Source of the DNA: Methylotenera sp.
Lineage (GTDB): Bacteria; Pseudomonadota; Gammaproteobacteria; Burkholderiales; Methylophilaceae
Direction of reading: 5' to 3'
Assembly: GCA_020622105.1 (NCBI GenBank)
Contig: JAHRYP010000008.1
Span: 1-64,000, forward strand
DNA length: 64,000 nt
This document shows, piece by piece, positions 48,143-56,851 of this stretch. The notes below the pieces were generated by a model. That model was not told the origin of the DNA and made no database searches. It saw only the letters and a list, made by a program, of their open reading frames with translations. Position 1 is the stretch's first letter. Every line of letters starts with the position of its first letter. Made by a program: the position numbers and the translations under genes.

Positions 48143-49533
48143 TAAGCAACCACTACCTCTGCAAATACATTGACACCAGTACCATCTACGTAAACTTTGT
48201 GTTGAGTAGAGTCATCAGGAAGAAGTAATTTCATTTGCGCCTCATCACGATAGATCAGATACCATTCCATTAAATGATCCATACCAAACTTATCAGGATT
48301 ACTGGAATGTACGTTAGTAATAAGTAGCCTGCCTTTACTACGCGTACGCGTCGCAAAGTGAGAGGTTAATCTTGAGCAAACCTTATCAGAAAAATAATCA
48401 AATAAGCCTGCACAATAAGCAGCATCGTATTCCTTGGTTTCTGGCGAACTCTTATCAACACTGCGCTTGAGCAATTGATGCACAGATTCATGAATATAAT
48501 TAATAATTATAGATTTACCGACTTTCTCGGAGATGCCTGTCAATATGCCGCGTGTTCGCGCTAGCGTCTCCTCACTAAAATCTACTAAATCGAAAGACAA
48601 GAATTCTGGATTAGGGTAACTCTCAAGAAAACGCTGAATTTCTACCGCTGGGCCACAACCAACATTCAGAACGCGGAAAGGTCGTCCTGCCTTCTTGGCA
48701 GATTCAGCAATACTTATTAAAAATCCCACTAAAATGTCAATGCGGTTACGGTGGGCTATTACAACATCAGCATTTAAAAATCCTGTATTCACAATCTGGA
48801 AATAAGTACTTGGTCCTTGGCGAGGATCCTCCAGCATCTGACTAACCATGACATGATCACCCGCGTAACCAAGCGGCTTGGTAAAGGCTCGAAATACAAA
48901 CGGAGCTCTTAAAAGAAAAGGATGTAATGCCGCTTGGGCATAGGCACGGTGTGCAGGAGCAGCCTCCACATCAACTAACGCGGCTTCATTTACAAAAGCA
49001 TCAAAGTAATTCTTTAATTTTTCCAGCAATGGTACGGCAAGTTCGTAAAAAACATCTTCTCGTAATCGCCCATCTACTCGGGGCAAAGACTCAGTCAAAT
49101 CAACCTGCTCCACCCAGCGTGAAACATCTGACAGATAAGCACGGAATTCATTTACGACAATCTGATAATCGCGTCGAATCAGAAAACGCTCAGTCCAATC
49201 CTGGACAAAAGCCTTTGCTTCTACGCCTACAGCACCCGGGGTAATCACCACATCATATAAATCTTGCCATTCATCAATCAGTGTCACCGAAACAACAGCT
49301 GTAAGACCGGTATTCACTAAGCTAATTACAACGGCTTTTCCAAGGTAGGCAACCTAATTACCGATTCTGATTGTAAGGTCGCCTAGCACCTCACTGATTT
49401 GCACGATGGAATAAGGGTTGTAAACCTCCATCACAAGCGATTTTCTTTGCAGCTTAACTATCGTGCCTCGCACAGATTCGCCAACAGTGTTTTTGAAGCT
49501 GATCAATGGATCAATTTGTGATTGAGAATACAA
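48142..49533 (-). pseudogene. PhcB-like methyltransferase (3-hydroxy fatty acid methyl ester synthase) with one in-frame amber codon
   Basis: In Ralstonia PhcB makes the autoinducers 3-OH PAME/3-OH MAME by methylating a 3-hydroxy fatty acid. From the TTG at 49533 (AGG upstream) the frame encodes 463 residues. An N-terminal PilZ-like stretch (ISFKNTVGESVRGTIVKLQR, VMEVYNPYSIVQISEVLGDL) precedes a helical middle part. The methyltransferase domain has the SAM motif FRVLNVGCGPAVEIQRFLE, FDLVDFSEETL and YDAAYCAGLFDYF. A TAG at 49354-49356 interrupts it at codon 60; reading continues open on both sides. Translation restarting at the GTG at 49317 would give a 391-residue protein with the whole catalytic domain, so activity may survive. 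The stop codon overlaps the kinase start. Confidence 0.78.
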
Positions 49534-49559
49534 ATCAAGGCGCCTTATTAAAGTTTATT

Positions 49560-49625
49560 TACCATAATGATACCCATTAAATATGGTAATATTTTCCATT
49601 TACAATGGGATTTTTTTCCATTGTA
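49560..49625. promoter_or_regulatory. Cluster of overlapping dyads between the phc-like operon and the divergent regulators
   Basis: Several inverted repeats crowd an AT-rich segment: TACCAT (49560-49565) with ATGGTA (49583-49588); CCATT-TAC-AATGG (49596-49608); and TACAATGG (49601-49608) with CCATTGTA (49618-49625), an 8-9-8 perfect repeat. The shared core CCATT/AATGG appears four times. The position, 27 bases beyond the phcB start and 64 bases before the plus-strand response regulator, is where a bidirectional operator is expected. The binding factor is unknown; the solo LuxR nearby is a candidate. Confidence 0.5.
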
Positions 49626-49688
49626 TCAAAATAATTAATTATCAAAGAGACTTTTTGTGAAAAGCCAATTTTTCGGGGCAGGACTTCA

Positions 49689-50729
49689 ATGAACATACTC
49701 TTACCTATCTATCAGCATCCGGTTTTAGTGGTATTAATAGATGACAATCAGAGTTATCTGGATAGCGTTACATTCCAGCTGGATTCACGGCTGATTTGCA
49801 AAACCTTCACTGATACAAAAGTCGCAATTAATTGGATCAAGGGGGCATATCAGCATTGCGTGTCAGATGCGGCGCACCCTATTCACGTAGGCTACGATGA
49901 TGAAACCTCATGCCTTGAACGGCGAAACGCGTCAATAAACCTGAATGAAATTTACTATGCTGTATTAAATAAACAGCGTTTTAATATTCCAGCGGTAGTG
50001 GTTGTCGACTACGCAATGCCACATATGAATGGCGTAGATCTTTGTGAAGCTCTGCAAAATATTCCGTGTAAAAAAATATTACTTACTGGGCAGGCTGATG
50101 AAAAGGTCGCTGTTGATGCATTTAACAACAAACTTATTGATCAATTTATTAAAAAAAATGACCCAATTGCCATTAGTCGTTTAGAGCTGGCAATCAACTC
50201 ACTTAAAAAAGTGTTTTTTAGCGAGCAAACCAGCACTCTAAAAGATTTACTGACAAGACACACCTATGCATTTTTGGCAGATGCCGCCATCGCGGAACTG
50301 GTCGAGCAACTTTATCAAGACCATGGGTTTATAGAACATTATTTATTCCCTAACCCATCCGGCATACTTTTCATAGATGTGAATGGTAAAGCCAAACTAA
50401 TGGTAGTAGAAACTGAAGCGAGCCTGATGGCGCATTATGAAATGGCGCAACATCAAAATGCGCCTCCGGAACTTCTTGAGTCGTTAAAAAAACATCTACT
50501 AATCCCGTTTTTCTCTGATAGTGATGGCGTATATGACAGCAGTATCAATAACAAATGGATGAACTACTGTCGGCCATCGCAACTATGCAAGGGCACACAA
50601 AATTATTACTGGGCTATTTTTGAGTTTCCTTCGCATTATTTACATGGTGATATTTATTCATACGCTAATTTCTTAATGCTGAGCAAGACAACTCCAGCCA
50701 ACCAAAACCAAGCAACAGCAGAGCCATAG
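49689..50729 (+). CDS. Atypical response regulator with an unidentified C-terminal domain
   Basis: A 346-residue protein. A receiver domain can be followed from VLIDDNQSYLDSV (D18/D19) to VVVVDYAMPHMNGVDL (phospho-acceptor D107), LLTGQA (T133) and QFIKKND (K155/K156), but the stretch between the first helix and strand 3 is about 40 residues longer than usual. The remaining 190 residues (LKDLLTRHTYAFLADAAIAELVEQLYQDHGF onward, with YLFPNPSGILFID) show no DNA-binding motif that I know. Its length and its setting beside an alpha-hydroxyketone/PhcBSR-like system recall LqsR/JqsR regulators, but I cannot confirm homology. The ATG has an AGGA seven bases upstream. It precedes the luxR gene by 36 bases, probably in one operon. 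Confidence 0.7.
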   Translation: MNILLPIYQHPVLVVLIDDNQSYLDSVTFQLDSRLICKTFTDTKVAINWIKGAYQHCVSDAAHPIHVGYDDETSCLERRNASINLNEIYYAVLNKQRFNIPAVVVVDYAMPHMNGVDLCEALQNIPCKKILLTGQADEKVAVDAFNNKLIDQFIKKNDPIAISRLELAINSLKKVFFSEQTSTLKDLLTRHTYAFLADAAIAELVEQLYQDHGFIEHYLFPNPSGILFIDVNGKAKLMVVETEASLMAHYEMAQHQNAPPELLESLKKHLLIPFFSDSDGVYDSSINNKWMNYCRPSQLCKGTQNYYWAIFEFPSHYLHGDIYSYANFLMLSKTTPANQNQATAEP

Positions 50730-50765
50730 TCTCCAATGACTACAACGTACCAAGGAGATGCCTGA

Positions 50766-51497
50766 ATGGTGAATTTTGATAAATTATTTAGACTAATGGG
50801 ATGTGATAGAGAAGAAATCTGGTCAGACACGCTTCTTTTACTGGCTGATAGTTACGGCTTTTCACAGCTATTCTATAGCATCAATTTAAACAAACAGGCG
50901 CCGCTAACATCTGCTTCAACCTATAGCAACTACGCACCCATATGGCTAAAAATGTATGAAGATTCTTTTTGGAACATAGACCCGATTGTTAAACACTGCA
51001 AGCACAGCAACATGCCATTAATATGGGAGGAGAAAACCTTTAAATCCCGCCAGGAAATGCAGATGTATAAAACAGCACAAGTTTATGGCTTGCACAAAGG
51101 GATCGCTTTTCCTATGCACGGGGCACACGCTGAGTTTGCCATACTGAATCTGGTTATGAATGACAAAGCAAAAACGCCATCGCAACAAGAGTTAGACGAA
51201 ATAATATCCGATTGGGCTCTTATTCGAGATTATGTTTTTGAATCATCAAAAAAATTTACCATACTGCAAAGTCATGAGCAATCTGAAAAAGCATTACTCA
51301 CGAAAAGAGAAATAGAATTCCTGCAATTGGCAACCGAAGGAAAGTCATCTTGGGATATGTCCGTGATCTGCAATTGCACTGAGGCAACAGTTAATTTCCA
51401 TTTTGCTAATATTCGCAAAAAGCTCAAAGTTAAAACACGTCAGCAGGCAATTGTGAAAGCCATGCAATTAGGGATAACTTTCCTCGATGGACATTGA
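50766..51497 (+). CDS. LuxR-family quorum-sensing regulator without adjacent luxI (solo)
   Basis: A 243-residue transcription factor. The autoinducer-binding domain keeps the six canonical pocket residues at W60, Y64, D72, P73, W87 and G112 (equivalents of TraR W57, Y61, D70, P71, W85, G113). The C-terminal HTH (about 178-240) is LTKREIEFLQLATEGKSSWDMSVICNCTEATVNFHFANIRKKLKVKTRQQ, shown here by its ends LTKREIEFLQLA and VNFHFANIRKKL. Retaining all pocket residues predicts that it can bind an N-acyl-homoserine lactone. No luxI-type synthase lies in the window, so the ligand is either made elsewhere or supplied by neighbours. An AAGGAG site lies seven bases before the ATG. Confidence 0.88.
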   Translation: MVNFDKLFRLMGCDREEIWSDTLLLLADSYGFSQLFYSINLNKQAPLTSASTYSNYAPIWLKMYEDSFWNIDPIVKHCKHSNMPLIWEEKTFKSRQEMQMYKTAQVYGLHKGIAFPMHGAHAEFAILNLVMNDKAKTPSQQELDEIISDWALIRDYVFESSKKFTILQSHEQSEKALLTKREIEFLQLATEGKSSWDMSVICNCTEATVNFHFANIRKKLKVKTRQQAIVKAMQLGITFLDGH

Positions 51498-51580
51498 AAG
51501 ATGGCTTAACTCAAAGATGATAAAGAAAAAGAATGCGTTAAAACCCAAAACCAGTGGATGTAGTATTTTACGATTAAATA

Positions 51581-51613
51581 AAAAACGCCCGATGAAATCA
51601 TCAGGCGTTTTTA
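51581..51613. terminator. Bidirectional terminator between luxR and the Ala-rich lipoprotein gene
   Basis: AAAAACGCCCGATGA (51581-51595) pairs with TCATCAGGCGTTTTT (51598-51612) with one mismatch. T-runs occur on both strands. Confidence 0.82.
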
Positions 51614-51677
51614 GATCAACCTAAAATGGTTAAGTATTTATCAACACATTTCAGGTTGCAACGTAGTAAAACAGATA

Positions 51678-51950
51678 TTACTCGGCAGCGGCTGGAGCAG
51701 CTTCGGCAGCTGGAGCAGCAGATTCCGCAGCCAATGTTGCTGGATCAATAGTGATGCCTGGCACACGCTCTTCAGCGGTTGGCTCATAGCCACCTGGCTC
51801 AGTAGCTGCAGGTGCAGCTGCCTCAGCAACTGGCGCAGCTTCGGCAGCTGGTGCAGTTTCAGTTGGTGCAGCTTCTTCTTTCTCACCACAACCCACTACC
51901 AATAAACCTGTAACACCTAAAACTAATAAAGAACGCAACAATGATGACAT
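51678..51950 (-). CDS. Small alanine/proline-rich lipoprotein
   Basis: A 90-residue exported protein. The signal peptide SLLRSLLVLGVTGLLVVGC ends in a lipobox (LVVGC), so Cys21 would be lipidated. The rest is low-complexity sequence rich in Ala, Glu and Pro (TETAPAAEAAPVAEAAAP) with one ordered-looking stretch GGYEPTAEERVPGITIDPATL. The function is unknown; such proteins may act as flexible periplasmic tethers. The DNA repeats of the GCAGC/TTCGGC type make this stretch prone to slippage. Confidence 0.65.
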   Translation of the reverse strand: MSSLLRSLLVLGVTGLLVVGCGEKEEAAPTETAPAAEAAPVAEAAAPAATEPGGYEPTAEERVPGITIDPATLAAESAAPAAEAAPAAAE

Positions 51951-52105
51951 AATGATTTCCTCTTCTTATTAAAAAACTACAATCAATGATTTAATTCAAT
52001 AGCTTACTAACAACACCCCAGTTGTACGCTCTATTCTAGCGCATTCAACATTATGTGCAACCATATTAAAAATATATTTAATAATACAAGGGTTTATACC
52101 CTGAA

Positions 52106-52525
52106 TTATTCACCTATCAAATGAAAAAGAACCCTGCGCTTGCCGGATATATGCCTGTGCTCATATAAAAACACGCCCTGCCATTGCCCCAACGCGGCTT
52201 TGCCATCCAATAATGGGATAGACAAATGTGTTTGGGTAAGTGCGGTACGCACATGTGCAGGCATGTCATCAGGGCCTTCAACTGTATGAATAAACATTGG
52301 GTCACCGTCAGGAATCAGGCGGCTAAAGAATGTTTCCATATCGACCAGCACATCATGATCATAATTCTCATTAATTAATAAGCTTGCAGATGTATGCTGA
52401 ATATACAGAGTGATTAGGCCGGTTTTTATGCCACTGGCTTTTGCCCAGCTAATCAGCTCAGGAGTAATATCGTAGAGTTTTCGGCCATGCGTGGAAACCG
52501 TAATTTGATGTGTTTTTTGCTGCAT
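52106..52525 (-). CDS. yjbQ: YjbQ family (UPF0047) secondary thiamine-phosphate synthase enzyme
   Basis: A 139-residue single-domain protein of the YjbQ/UPF0047 family. It has the conserved segments FIQHTSASLLINENYDHDV-like TLYIQHTSASLLINEN, DGDPMFIHTVEGPDDMPAHVR and LGQWQGVFLYEHRH, giving the metal-binding His cluster. Members show weak thiamine-phosphate synthase activity in vitro; the cellular role is undefined. It is 23 bases after the lipoprotein gene that precedes it, so the two may be co-transcribed. Confidence 0.9.
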   Translation of the reverse strand: MQQKTHQITVSTHGRKLYDITPELISWAKASGIKTGLITLYIQHTSASLLINENYDHDVLVDMETFFSRLIPDGDPMFIHTVEGPDDMPAHVRTALTQTHLSIPLLDGKAALGQWQGVFLYEHRHISGKRRVLFHLIGE

Positions 52526-52548
52526 TGTACTTAACCTTATTTAAAGCC

Positions 52549-53103
52549 TTACCAGCAGCCCAAAGGGCGACCAATACCTAATCCCAGACCAAAACGTGAC
52601 CCGAAGTGTCTGCCATAACCGCCGTAGCCATACGGTGTAAACCCATAATAACCACGGCAGAATGGGTCAGAGTAGCGCTGTTGCTGCCAAAGACGATTTT
52701 TAAGTCTGGCAACTTCAGCCTGCTTTTGTGTTTCACGACGATTAATTTCATCCGCCAGCTGATTTCTCACAGCGGATTCTCGGCTTTCATGAATGTAGTC
52801 TAACACCTTTGAATCTACACCCTTATGACTTAAGTCTACGCTTTGACTTGGGGTCAGATCGTACATGGAGTCCGTGGTCTTGATCTGCGCGATGATCTGC
52901 TCAGCACTATTACCTTCTTTTGTTAACCTGACCAGATCATCCAGTGTTAACTTGGCAACTGGCGGTGAAATAAGACGAGCTAACTGTTCCGGTGAAACCC
53001 TATCAATTTTAGGGCTAGCAAGATTGACATCGCGTCCTGTTGATGCACAACCGGATAGCAGCAACAAAGTACCTAAAATTAACATCAATATACCACTATG
53101 CAC
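52549..53103 (-). CDS. Hypothetical outer-membrane lipoprotein with Gly/Tyr-rich C-terminus
   Basis: A 184-residue exported protein of unknown function. The signal peptide ends in the lipobox LLSGC. Residues 37-95 form a helical domain (LTLDDLVRLTKEGNSAEQIIAQIK, SHKGVDSKVLDYIHES) of a type often seen in Gammaproteobacteria/Betaproteobacteria lipoproteins. Then a charged helix (RRETQKQAEVARLKNRLWQQQ) leads to a glycine/tyrosine/arginine-rich tail (GYYGFTPYGYGGYGRHFG). The stop lies 23 bases before yjbQ, and the start is 14 bases after the lytic transglycosylase stop, so these form one operon. Confidence 0.7.
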   Translation of the reverse strand: MHSGILMLILGTLLLLSGCASTGRDVNLASPKIDRVSPEQLARLISPPVAKLTLDDLVRLTKEGNSAEQIIAQIKTTDSMYDLTPSQSVDLSHKGVDSKVLDYIHESRESAVRNQLADEINRRETQKQAEVARLKNRLWQQQRYSDPFCRGYYGFTPYGYGGYGRHFGSRFGLGLGIGRPLGCW

Positions 53104-53117
53104 TTTTGTTCCTCAAT

Positions 53118-54038
53118 CTAGCCGCGCCTTTTAAAAGCTGGCGATGGCTCAGTTACATTTACGTCGAACGGATGGCGCAACTGCGGATAACGTGCACGCA
53201 CCTTTTGCACATACTGTCTGGTTTCAGCATAAGGCGGAATACCTTTATATTTATTTACTGCACCTTCGCCCGCGTTATAAGCTGCAACGGCAAGACTGAC
53301 ATCACCTTCAAAATATGCCAGCAGCCAGCGTAGATAAGCAACGCCGCCTTTAATGTTCTGGCTGGCATTGTAAGCATTTTTAACATTGAAGCGCTCGGCA
53401 GTGTCAGGAATCAATTGCATCAACCCCTGAGCCTGCTTGTTCGACTGTGCGCTTGTTGCAAAGTTGGATTCTACCGAGATAATAGATAAAACCAGCTTAG
53501 GATCAACTTTGTGCCATGCAGAGATGGTATCTACCAGACTCACGATCCAGCGTTTGTTCGCGGGTAAATTAGCGATATAGTTATCAATCTCGCCTTTTGC
53601 CGGCGCTTTCTGCGGTGCCACAGCTGCCAATACGCACGGTGGTAAATCACCAGCAGACAGCTCCAGGGTTTCCAGCATTTTCTGCGCTTCGAAATGTCCA
53701 TGACTAGAGGCAACAACAAATAATGAGGCAGCCAGATCACGATTAACCGGCACACCTTTACCCGTGGCATACAGCATGCCCAGCCTGAACTGCGCCTCAG
53801 CACTGCCATGACGAGATGCCTCACAATACAGTTTAGCTGCCTGCCACTCGCCCTCAACATTTTGTAGATCACGCTCAGCAGATACGGCGCGCTTAAGCAA
53901 GCCAGCAATCACTGGCGGCTCATTGTTAAAAACTTCCAGTTCCTGATGGCTGAGTTCTGCACGAGCAGAGTTCGCCGTGATTATCAACACGGCGAACAAT
54001 ACGCGTTTAAAGTTACCAATAACTGATTTTTTAAGCAA
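53118..54038 (-). CDS. Lytic transglycosylase with N-terminal Sel1-like repeats
   Basis: A 306-residue periplasmic murein hydrolase. A signal peptide (LFAVLIITANSARA) is followed by Sel1-like helices (AKLYCEASRHGSAEAQFRLGMLYATGKGV, RDLAASLFVVASSHGHFEAQKML) at about 65-125. The SLT catalytic domain (about 165-290) has catalytic Glu in ISVESNF, then AQGLMQLIPDTAERF, NIKGGVAYLRWLL and VAAYNAGEGAVNKY. It cleaves the glycan strand to anhydromuropeptides. Sel1 repeats probably recruit protein partners. It follows clpB by only about 26 bases. Confidence 0.9.
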   Translation of the reverse strand: MLKKSVIGNFKRVLFAVLIITANSARAELSHQELEVFNNEPPVIAGLLKRAVSAERDLQNVEGEWQAAKLYCEASRHGSAEAQFRLGMLYATGKGVPVNRDLAASLFVVASSHGHFEAQKMLETLELSAGDLPPCVLAAVAPQKAPAKGEIDNYIANLPANKRWIVSLVDTISAWHKVDPKLVLSIISVESNFATSAQSNKQAQGLMQLIPDTAERFNVKNAYNASQNIKGGVAYLRWLLAYFEGDVSLAVAAYNAGEGAVNKYKGIPPYAETRQYVQKVRARYPQLRHPFDVNVTEPSPAFKRRG

Positions 54039-54064
54039 ATAAACCTTTCATTCGTCTTACTCAG

Positions 54065-56654
54065 TTAACCGCCGGCTTTTGAAAATACAAACTTACCAGC
54101 TTTAACGTCGACCTTGACCGTATCTTTAGCGGCAAAGTTTCCGCTCAGAATTTCACGTGCCAGTGGATTTTCAATCTCGCTCTGGATCGCACGTTTTAAA
54201 GGACGCGCACCATAAACAGGATCAAAACCGGCATTCGCAATCTCGGTAATCGCAGCATCGGTTAACTCCAGCTGCATATCCATCGCTACCAAGCGTTTAG
54301 CAAGGTATTGTAACTGAATAGAGGCAATAGACTTAATATGTGCTTCGCCTAGTGCATGGAAAACGACCACTTCATCAATACGGTTGACGAATTCTGGTCT
54401 GAAGTGTGTTTTGACTTCTCCCATCACCGCGAGTTTCACCAGCTGGTAATCCTGGTCAGCCATGCTCTGTATCATTTGTGAACCCAGATTGCTGGTCATG
54501 ATAATCACGGTATTTTTGAAGTCTACAGTCCGACCTTGACCATCCGTCAAACGGCCATCATCCAGTACTTGCAGCAGCACATTAAATACATCCGGATGCG
54601 CTTTTTCAACTTCATCCAGCAGAATCACGCTGTAAGGTTTACGGCGCACGGCCTCAGTTAAGTACCGCCCTCTTCATAACCCACATAACCAGGAGGTGCA
54701 CCTATCATACGCGCTACAGAGTGTTTCTCCATGAATTCACTCATATCGATACGAATCAGATGATCCTCGGAGTCAAACAAAAATCCCGCCAATGCTTTAC
54801 ATAGCTCGGTTTTACCGACGCCAGTTGGGCCCAGGAACAAAAAGCTACCATAGGGGCGATTAGGATCACCCAAACCGGAACGCGAACGGCGGATTGCGTC
54901 AGAAACCAGTCTGACCGCTTCATCCTGCCCCACTACACGCTCATGCAGCTAGCTTCCATCGTGAGCAGTTTTTCGCGCTCGCCTGTCATCATCTTGCTCA
55001 CCGGAATACCAGTTGCACGACTCACGACTTCAGCAATTTCATCTGCGCCGACTTCAGTACGCAGCATTCTGTTTTTGCTTTGTGTAGTGGTGGCTTCTGC
55101 ATTTGATGCCTGTTTTAACTGTGCTTCCAGCTGCGGTAAATTACCATATTGCAGCTCAGAAACTTTTTGCCAATCGCCTCTACGCGTCGCTTCTTCCATC
55201 TCGAACTTGACTTTATCAATCGCTTCTTTAATATGTGCTGAGCCCTGTACCTGCGCTTTTTCAGCTTTCCAGATTTCTTCTAAATCGGCATATTCTTTCT
55301 CAAGCTTGGCGATTTCTTCTTCAATCAGCACAAAGCGTTTCTTACTGCCTTCGTCTTTTTCACGACGTACTGCTTCACGCTCAATCTTCAGCTGAATCAG
55401 ACGGCGATCGAGTTTATCCATGACTTCCGGCTTGGAATCAATTTCCATCTTGATGCGGCTGGCAGCTTCGTCAATCAGATCAATCGCTTTATCCGGCAAG
55501 AAACGATCGGTGATATAGCGATGGCTCAATTCTGCCGCAGCTACGATCGCCGGGTCGGTAATTTCCACACCATGATGCAGCTCGTATTTTTCCTGCAAGC
55601 CGCGCAGAATCGCAATGGTGGCTTCCACGCTAGGCTCATCTACCAATACTTTCTGAAAGCGACGCTCCAAAGCTGCATCTTTTTCAATATATTTACGGTA
55701 TTCATCCAGCGTCGTCGCACCTACACAGTGCAGTTCACCGCGCGCTAAAGCAGGTTTCAGCATATTACCGGCATCCATTGCGCCTTCAGCTTTGCCGGCA
55801 CCGACCATGGTATGAATTTCATCAATAAAGAGAATAGTCTGGCCTTCATCCTGCGCCAGTTCTTTGAGCACGGACTTCAAGCGCTCTTCAAATTCACCCC
55901 GGTATTTAGCACCGGCCAGCAAAGCTGCCATATCCAGTGACAACACTTTTTTATTACGCAGAGAATCCGGCACCTCGCCATTGACAATACGTTGCGCCAA
56001 GCCTTCAACAATCGCGGTTTTACCAACACCCGGCTCACCAATCAATACCGGGTTATTTTTAGTACGGCGCTGCAATACCTGTATTGCGCGGCGAATTTCA
56101 TCGTCACGGCCGATTACCGGGTCCAGTTTACCCAAACGCGCTCTCTCGGTTAAATCCAGCGTATATTTTTTGAGTGATTCGCGCTGACCTTCAGCCTCCT
56201 GGCTATCCACGCTTTCGTTACCGCGCACTGCCTGAATCGCTGCTTCCAGCGCAGCTTTAGTCAGACCATTCTGTTTGAGCAATTTGGCGGCTTCGCCTTT
56301 ATCATCGGCTAAAGCCAGCAGAAACATCTCGCTCGCAATGTAAGCATCACCGCGTTTCTGTGAAAGCTTATCCGTTACGTTAAGCAAGTTGTTCAAATCA
56401 CGTGAAATCGCAACCTCACCGCCAGCATCAGCCGATTTCGGCAGATTGGCAATCGCGGCATTCAGGCCGGTTTTAAGCTGATTAAGCTGCACACCCGCAC
56501 GTGCCAGCAGCGACGCTGTACCACCATCATCCTGATTCAGTAATGCCAGCAGCAAATGCTGCGGCTCTATTGCGGTATTATCCGCACCCAATGCAATGCT
56601 TTGCGCATCGCTGATTGCCTGCTGGAATTTAGTCGTTAATTTATCAAAGCGCAT
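54065..56654 (-). pseudogene. clpB: ATP-dependent disaggregase ClpB with two single-base frameshifts
   Basis: The three frames join into a roughly 863-residue ClpB, the usual length. An N-terminal domain ([18 protein letters not shown]) precedes AAA-1 ([17 protein letters not shown]), a coiled-coil middle domain (about 410-520) and AAA-2 ([31 protein letters not shown]). Lesion 1 is near 54948-54956: one base is missing in MEASCMSV, where [12 protein letters not shown] is read one frame off. Lesion 2 is near 54661-54665: a missing A changes [12 protein letters not shown] to GGT-stop. Each is restored by one added base. ClpB solubilises stress aggregates with DnaK. Because the rest is perfectly conserved, sequencing or assembly error is at least as likely as true loss. 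Confidence 0.9.
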
Positions 56655-56851
56655 ATTGACTCCAATTTATAAAATTTACCAATAGAAGCACTGACTAATT
56701 TCGAATAAATCTGCGCTTCCTAATATTTACTTAGGTCTACTATGGGGCTGATTAAATGCTTTTCAATATATAATTCACCTTATAAAGATATTTGTAAACT
56801 CTTGACCATTTTACCCCTCACAATCATCTATTTACTGCACGGAGTGAGTTC

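Noticed and set aside
8677-49356. TAG recoding (amber suppression) as an explanation for the interrupted tolC and phcB genes
   Set aside because: TAG is used as a normal stop in this window, for example iscS (24865-24867), hscB and ccoI (59186-59188), and no pyl genes or SECIS-like elements are seen.
50766-51497. A luxI partner for the LuxR gene
   Set aside because: Neither neighbouring gene nor any other frame in the window resembles an acyl-homoserine-lactone synthase; the adjacent response regulator shows receiver-domain motifs instead.
51641-51889. Alternative Leu/Gln-rich frame across the small lipoprotein gene
   Set aside because: Repeat-driven translation of the same Ala-rich DNA in another frame; the lipobox-bearing frame is the credible one.
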